From Komagataeibacter sp. FNDCR2 (GTDB taxonomy: Bacteria; Pseudomonadota; Alphaproteobacteria; Acetobacterales; Acetobacteraceae), in NCBI RefSeq assembly GCF_021295395.1, contig NZ_JAIWOU010000001.1, forward strand, positions 313,001 to 377,000: a stretch of 64,000 nucleotides of DNA. Direction: 5' to 3'. The position numbers and the translations under genes were made by a program. The notes beneath the pieces were generated by a model that was not told the origin of the DNA, did not search any database, and worked only from the letters and a program-made list of their open reading frames with translations. This document shows positions 60,621 to 64,000 of the stretch, piece after piece (the stretch's first letter is position 1; the number at the start of each line of letters is the position of its first letter).

Positions 60621-61396
60621 AGCGGACGTTTTTCCTGGCGGCGTTCGTGCTGTCCGGCATGGGACCGGCGGCGCGCGCCCAATCGTCCGGCACGCTTTAC
60701 CGCGCGGCGGATGCCCCTTCCGCCACGCCTGTCGTCTATCTGGGCGGTATGCGGCCCGTCATGGATCAGGCCAGCTATTTCCATGGGATCCTTGATGAAC
60801 TGGAGGGACGTTACGCACCCGGCGGCTCGGATTTCCGCTGGGATGGCGAGGCATGGTACGGCACGGATTACAACAGGGTCTGGCTCAAATCCGAAGGGAC
60901 CTTGGAACATGGTCGCCTGCATGACGGGGATCAGGAACTGCTCTACAGCCGTGCGGTCTCGCCCTATTTCAATGTGCAGACGGGGGTGCGGGCGGATATT
61001 GACGATGGCCCGACGCGAACATGGGGTGCGCTGGGCGTGCAGGGGCTTGCCCTTTACCAGTTCGAGGTTCAGGCCACGGCCTATGTCAGTGATCGGGGAC
61101 GGTTTGCCTCCCGTCTTGAGGGATCGTACGATTTCCTGCTGACCAACCGGCTGATCCTTCAGCCGCAGGCGGAATTCAATCTCTATACCAAGTCCGATCC
61201 CGTCCGGCAGGTGGGTGCCGGCCTGTCCGATGTCGATACCGGGTTGCGGCTACGCTATGAAATATGGCGCAAATTCGCACCCTATGTGGCCGTGACCTAT
61301 TCTGGCTACCTGACACAGGCCCGGCGGATCGTCCATGACCAGCGTGGCGAGACCGGCTCGCTCAGGTTCAGCTTCGGCGTGCGAAGCTGGTTCTGA
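60617..61396 (+). CDS. copB: Outer-membrane copper-resistance protein CopB
   Basis: This 259-residue CopB/PcoB protein has a signal peptide ending RAQ and an outer-membrane barrel: DFRWDGEAWYGTDYNRVWLK, EGTLEHGRLHDGDQELLYSR, FNVQTGVRADIDDGPTRTW, FEVQATAYVSDRGRFASRLE and RIVHDQRGETGSLRFSFGVR with C-terminal Phe. The Met-rich N-terminus of many CopB proteins is missing. Its ATG overlaps the copA stop by four bases, so the two are coupled. Confidence 0.9.
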   Translation: MKRTFFLAAFVLSGMGPAARAQSSGTLYRAADAPSATPVVYLGGMRPVMDQASYFHGILDELEGRYAPGGSDFRWDGEAWYGTDYNRVWLKSEGTLEHGRLHDGDQELLYSRAVSPYFNVQTGVRADIDDGPTRTWGALGVQGLALYQFEVQATAYVSDRGRFASRLEGSYDFLLTNRLILQPQAEFNLYTKSDPVRQVGAGLSDVDTGLRLRYEIWRKFAPYVAVTYSGYLTQARRIVHDQRGETGSLRFSFGVRSWF

Positions 61397-61579
61397 AAGC
61401 GCACCTGTAAATTCGGGCTGGGGGTAAGGCCGCAGGCAGCGGCCCGCGCGCTGGTGGCATGTTGCTGCCAGGCTTCAGGATGGTTACGGATTGTTTCTTT
61501 CCTGTTGACCTGACTGTTTTTCAATGACAAAGAATTGTGGATAAACGGTCTAAATTAAGCGTGAGAAGCATACCCGACT

Positions 61580-63322
61580 ATGAAGGCAATCCGCCTGGAC
61601 GATATTCCCAGATTCTGCCGGCGGGTCTGGCAATTCAAGTGTCAGTATGCCGGGCTGGGTTTGCGGGGCGGGGGGCTTATGCTCCTTTTTCTCATGTATT
61701 GGATCGTTTTCAAGTATATTGATCCGGTGGGGCTGGAAAGCGCGACCAAATCGGCATCGGGTCAATTTTTCTCCGCCATTACGGAGCCATTTTACGGCTA
61801 CGGCTCTCACGGGCGGTCCCAGTCACATATCGCGGTTGTGGAAATATCGGATGATTCCCTCAGTTATTTCGGGGAAGCCTGGCCGATTTCCTATCGCCAC
61901 CATGCCTATCTTCTCAAGCAGATACTGGATGCGAAACCTGCCGCTATCCTGGTTGACATTTACTTCAATGGTGAACGGCAGAACGATGACCTGCATGCCC
62001 TGGACGGCGTGCTGGCACAGGCGCGCCAGATGCATGTACCGATCTTTTTCGTCCATGGCATTCCCGGTGACCCGACCGCCATGCTGCCGGCCCCGCTGAC
62101 CCCGTATCAGGTCTATTCGGGCTGGACGGGTGAAAAGCCGGGCATGTACCCCCTGCATGTAAATGTGCCGGGCAGTCGTGAAAAAACCGCTCCCACCGCG
62201 GCCTTCGCCATGTACAGCGCGCTCTGTGCCGATCAGTGGCGCAATCTGTGCCATGTGGATGAGGCGTTTGAAGAACCCGCCTTCGTGCGCTGGGGCGTTT
62301 ATGTCGATCCGGTCCAGAAACAGGTTTTCAACAGTTCCGGCGGCTGCGTGGATGCAACGGCCGGGGGTGCCTCGCGTGTGTGGCGCGCCGTGCGTACCGG
62401 CGTTGATGCATTATGGGGGCAGTGGGTTCCGCCGAGGGAAAACGCCTGTTTTTATCCGCTTACCATGGATGCGGCATTGCTGGATGGCATATCCCCGCGC
62501 ACGAACCGCCCCTATACGGATGTGCTTCAGGGGCGTGCGGTCTTTTATGGGGGCGATCTGGCCGCCATGCATGACGTGGTCAATGCTCCGGCCATCGGGC
62601 AGGTTCCCGGTGTCCAGTTGCACGCCATGGCGTTCGATAACCTGCTCACCTATGGGCAACAGTATTTTCACGAGGCGCCCGAATTCATAAAAACCCGCTA
62701 TCTCTCGCTCGATAAGGCGGAGATGGTGGAACTGGTGCTGTGGATGGCGCTCAGCCTCAGCCTTGTCATAAAGCATCTCAGAACCCTCGGGAAAAACAGG
62801 ACATCTTCCCATACGGGTCATGAACAGGAAAACAGGGCGACCGAAAAGGAATCCAGCAGGCGCGGACCGACCCGAAAACATGATGGGATCACCCGCCACG
62901 CGGTGTTCAGCCGCACCAAGATCATGGCGGGCGCCCTGTTCTGCAGTGTGTGTTGTGTCCTTGATCTGGGATCGCGGCATGTATTCTCGCCAGTTCTTAT
63001 CGGGCTGTACGGATTTGTATTTATATTGATCGTACTTATGCCCATCGAGTTCGAGACGCGGACCTACCTGAGAAAGCTGCGGCAGGTTTTATGCATCAGC
63101 GCCGTGGCCTTCTGTGTCAACGAACTGTTTTTTCACTGGCCCAATACCGACTGGATCGGTCTTGCGCTGCTGTGGTTCACGGTGCCGGAAGTCAATGAAG
63201 ACAACAGTCCGGTACAGAGTATGTCGAATTTCTGTTCGTCCATCTGGCGCAGGCTTGTTCTCAGATATGAAAGAACAAAAACATTCATGAACTTCGGTCA
63301 TAATATAGGTCGGGATAAATGA
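61580..63322 (+). CDS. CHASE2-domain membrane protein without an output domain
   Basis: This 580-residue protein has an N-terminal membrane helix (GLMLLFLMYWIVFKYI), a periplasmic CHASE2 sensor of about 330 residues (IAVVEISDDSLSYFGEAWPI, AILVDIYFNGERQNDDLHAL, DVLQGRAVFYGGDLAAMHDV), and then several C-terminal helices after residue 380 interrupted by a basic loop. CHASE2 normally precedes a kinase or cyclase in the same chain. None follows, so signal transfer would need a partner. Two small exported proteins follow at close spacing (36 and 18 bases). Confidence 0.82.
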   Translation: MKAIRLDDIPRFCRRVWQFKCQYAGLGLRGGGLMLLFLMYWIVFKYIDPVGLESATKSASGQFFSAITEPFYGYGSHGRSQSHIAVVEISDDSLSYFGEAWPISYRHHAYLLKQILDAKPAAILVDIYFNGERQNDDLHALDGVLAQARQMHVPIFFVHGIPGDPTAMLPAPLTPYQVYSGWTGEKPGMYPLHVNVPGSREKTAPTAAFAMYSALCADQWRNLCHVDEAFEEPAFVRWGVYVDPVQKQVFNSSGGCVDATAGGASRVWRAVRTGVDALWGQWVPPRENACFYPLTMDAALLDGISPRTNRPYTDVLQGRAVFYGGDLAAMHDVVNAPAIGQVPGVQLHAMAFDNLLTYGQQYFHEAPEFIKTRYLSLDKAEMVELVLWMALSLSLVIKHLRTLGKNRTSSHTGHEQENRATEKESSRRGPTRKHDGITRHAVFSRTKIMAGALFCSVCCVLDLGSRHVFSPVLIGLYGFVFILIVLMPIEFETRTYLRKLRQVLCISAVAFCVNELFFHWPNTDWIGLALLWFTVPEVNEDNSPVQSMSNFCSSIWRRLVLRYERTKTFMNFGHNIGRDK

Positions 63323-63358
63323 CCTGAAAACCGGACCGGATATATCAGAGGAATTGAA

Positions 63359-63742
63359 ATGAAGCGTTATTTTTATCCTGGTTTGTTTGTTGGTGTTCTG
63401 ATGGCGGGCGTTACGCTTGTTTCCCTGCCGGGGCATGCGGCCAAAACCAATATGGTTACCGATGTATTTGCCGATTCCGTAACCGTTTTCGGGCCCGACC
63501 ATAAGCCGATGGGCAAATTGCCCGCCGCCGCCCTGCTGCACCGCCCCGTGGTGGGGGAAGACCCGACAACCGGCCTGCTCAGGATCCAGACGGATACGGG
63601 CGTGGTCATGGTCAAGCCGGGCAAGGTCGGGACCAGCGCCAAGGTCGACCTCCCGGCCGAGGGAGACTGCCGGCTTCTGCGGCCAGCTTCCGCCAGTCGT
63701 GAGGACAGTTCCACCTCCGGTCTGGCGTCTGGTTGCAACTGA
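63359..63742 (+). CDS. Small exported protein downstream of the CHASE2 gene
   Basis: This 127-residue protein has a signal peptide (YFYPGLFVGVLMAGVTLVSL, cleavage about GHA) and a mature part with FADSVTVFGPDHKPMGKLPA and TGLLRIQTDTGVVMVKPGKV, a beta-rich segment resembling small SH3-like domains. GAGG lies before the ATG. It lies 36 bases past the CHASE2 gene, probably in the same transcript. Function unknown. Confidence 0.7.
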   Translation: MKRYFYPGLFVGVLMAGVTLVSLPGHAAKTNMVTDVFADSVTVFGPDHKPMGKLPAAALLHRPVVGEDPTTGLLRIQTDTGVVMVKPGKVGTSAKVDLPAEGDCRLLRPASASREDSSTSGLASGCN

Positions 63743-63760
63743 TCCCAAGGTCAAGACAGC

Positions 63761-64000
63761 ATGAAATACCGTTGTGGTTTTGGAAATCTGGCGCTCTCCG
63801 TGCTGGCCTGTACCGGCCTTATGGCCGGGCATGCCGCAGCCGCGCCGGATGTTCCGGGCAAGGGCAAGTACATCTCCGTCATTACGCCTGTCACGTCCTA
63901 TCCCGCCATGCAGCCCGGCCCGGAACTGCTTGACCCGAATAACAAGATTCCGGTTGGCGTGCTGTCGGAACCCGTGACCGTCGCCTACCTGAAAAAGATA
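63761..64000 (+). CDS. Exported protein cut by the window end
   Basis: The first 80 residues are visible. A signal peptide covers MKYRCGFGNLALSVLACTGL and cleaves about AAAA. The mature part starts APDVPGKGKYISVITPVTSY. The frame stays open to the window edge. It follows the preceding gene by 18 bases and probably shares its operon. No family is evident from this fragment. Confidence 0.6.
   Translation, partial: MKYRCGFGNLALSVLACTGLMAGHAAAAPDVPGKGKYISVITPVTSYPAMQPGPELLDPNNKIPVGVLSEPVTVAYLKKI

Noticed and set aside
61428-61444. Hairpin GGCCGC/GCGGCC after copB
   Set aside because: No T-tract follows; a chance GC-rich stem is likely.
1-64000. CRISPR arrays, tRNA or rRNA genes, transposases
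   Set aside because: I saw no regularly spaced repeats, no tRNA-like T-loops in gaps and no transposase motifs in any frame.

Overview
The window reads as chromosomal DNA of an acetic acid bacterium, most likely Komagataeibacter or Gluconacetobacter. It is GC-rich with many short overlaps between genes. It carries the levansucrase/levanase pair (lsdA-lsdB) next to a complete type II secretion locus, an acetan-like heteropolysaccharide locus, and a PQQ sorbosone-dehydrogenase-type protein. This assignment is by gene content only; no rRNA or other taxonomic marker is present.

Layout. 1-8.2 kb: housekeeping and unassigned genes (a truncated membrane protein, an acyltransferase, a sorbosone dehydrogenase homologue, rlmJ, two unknowns) and an exported beta-helix protein. 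8.6-26.4 kb: a Wzx/Wzy-type exopolysaccharide locus with flippase, galE, acyltransferase, four glycosyltransferase genes, Wzc-like copolymerase/kinase, initiating glycosyl-phosphate transferase, outer-membrane barrel, Wza-like lipoprotein and a polymerase-like protein. 26.5-31.6 kb: a membrane-glycolipid operon (small DMT/SMR-type transporter, large polytopic protein, HAD-UbiA fusion, GT87).

31.8-39.8 kb is the most unusual part. Two convergent, tightly coupled operons encode a TPP-dependent 2-oxoacid dehydrogenase E1 alpha/beta pair, a free-standing lipoyl domain with its lysine, a lipoyl-like protein without the lysine, three divergent SGNH-like proteins, a family 2 glycosyltransferase and a transglutaminase-fold protein. 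There is no E2 catalytic domain and no E3. My inference is an acyl-lipoyl-dependent modification system, perhaps acylating a glycan; I know of no described system with this content.

40.1-51.8 kb: type II secretion genes in two divergent arms (gspG-O-E-F-H-I-J leftwards; gspL-M-N-like-D-K rightwards) around a small lytic transglycosylase. 52.1-55.4 kb: lsdA and lsdB, the probable substrate genes, ending at a long inverted repeat shared with a convergent OprB-type porin. 57.5-61.4 kb: a copper island (csoR, copZ, a His/Cys-rich exported protein, copA, copB) with two matching CsoR-type operators. 61.6-64.0 kb: a CHASE2 protein without an output domain and two small exported proteins, the last cut by the window end.

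No tRNA, rRNA, CRISPR array or intact insertion sequence was recognised. Starts were chosen mainly from Shine-Dalgarno spacing, overlap with the upstream gene, and signal peptide position.
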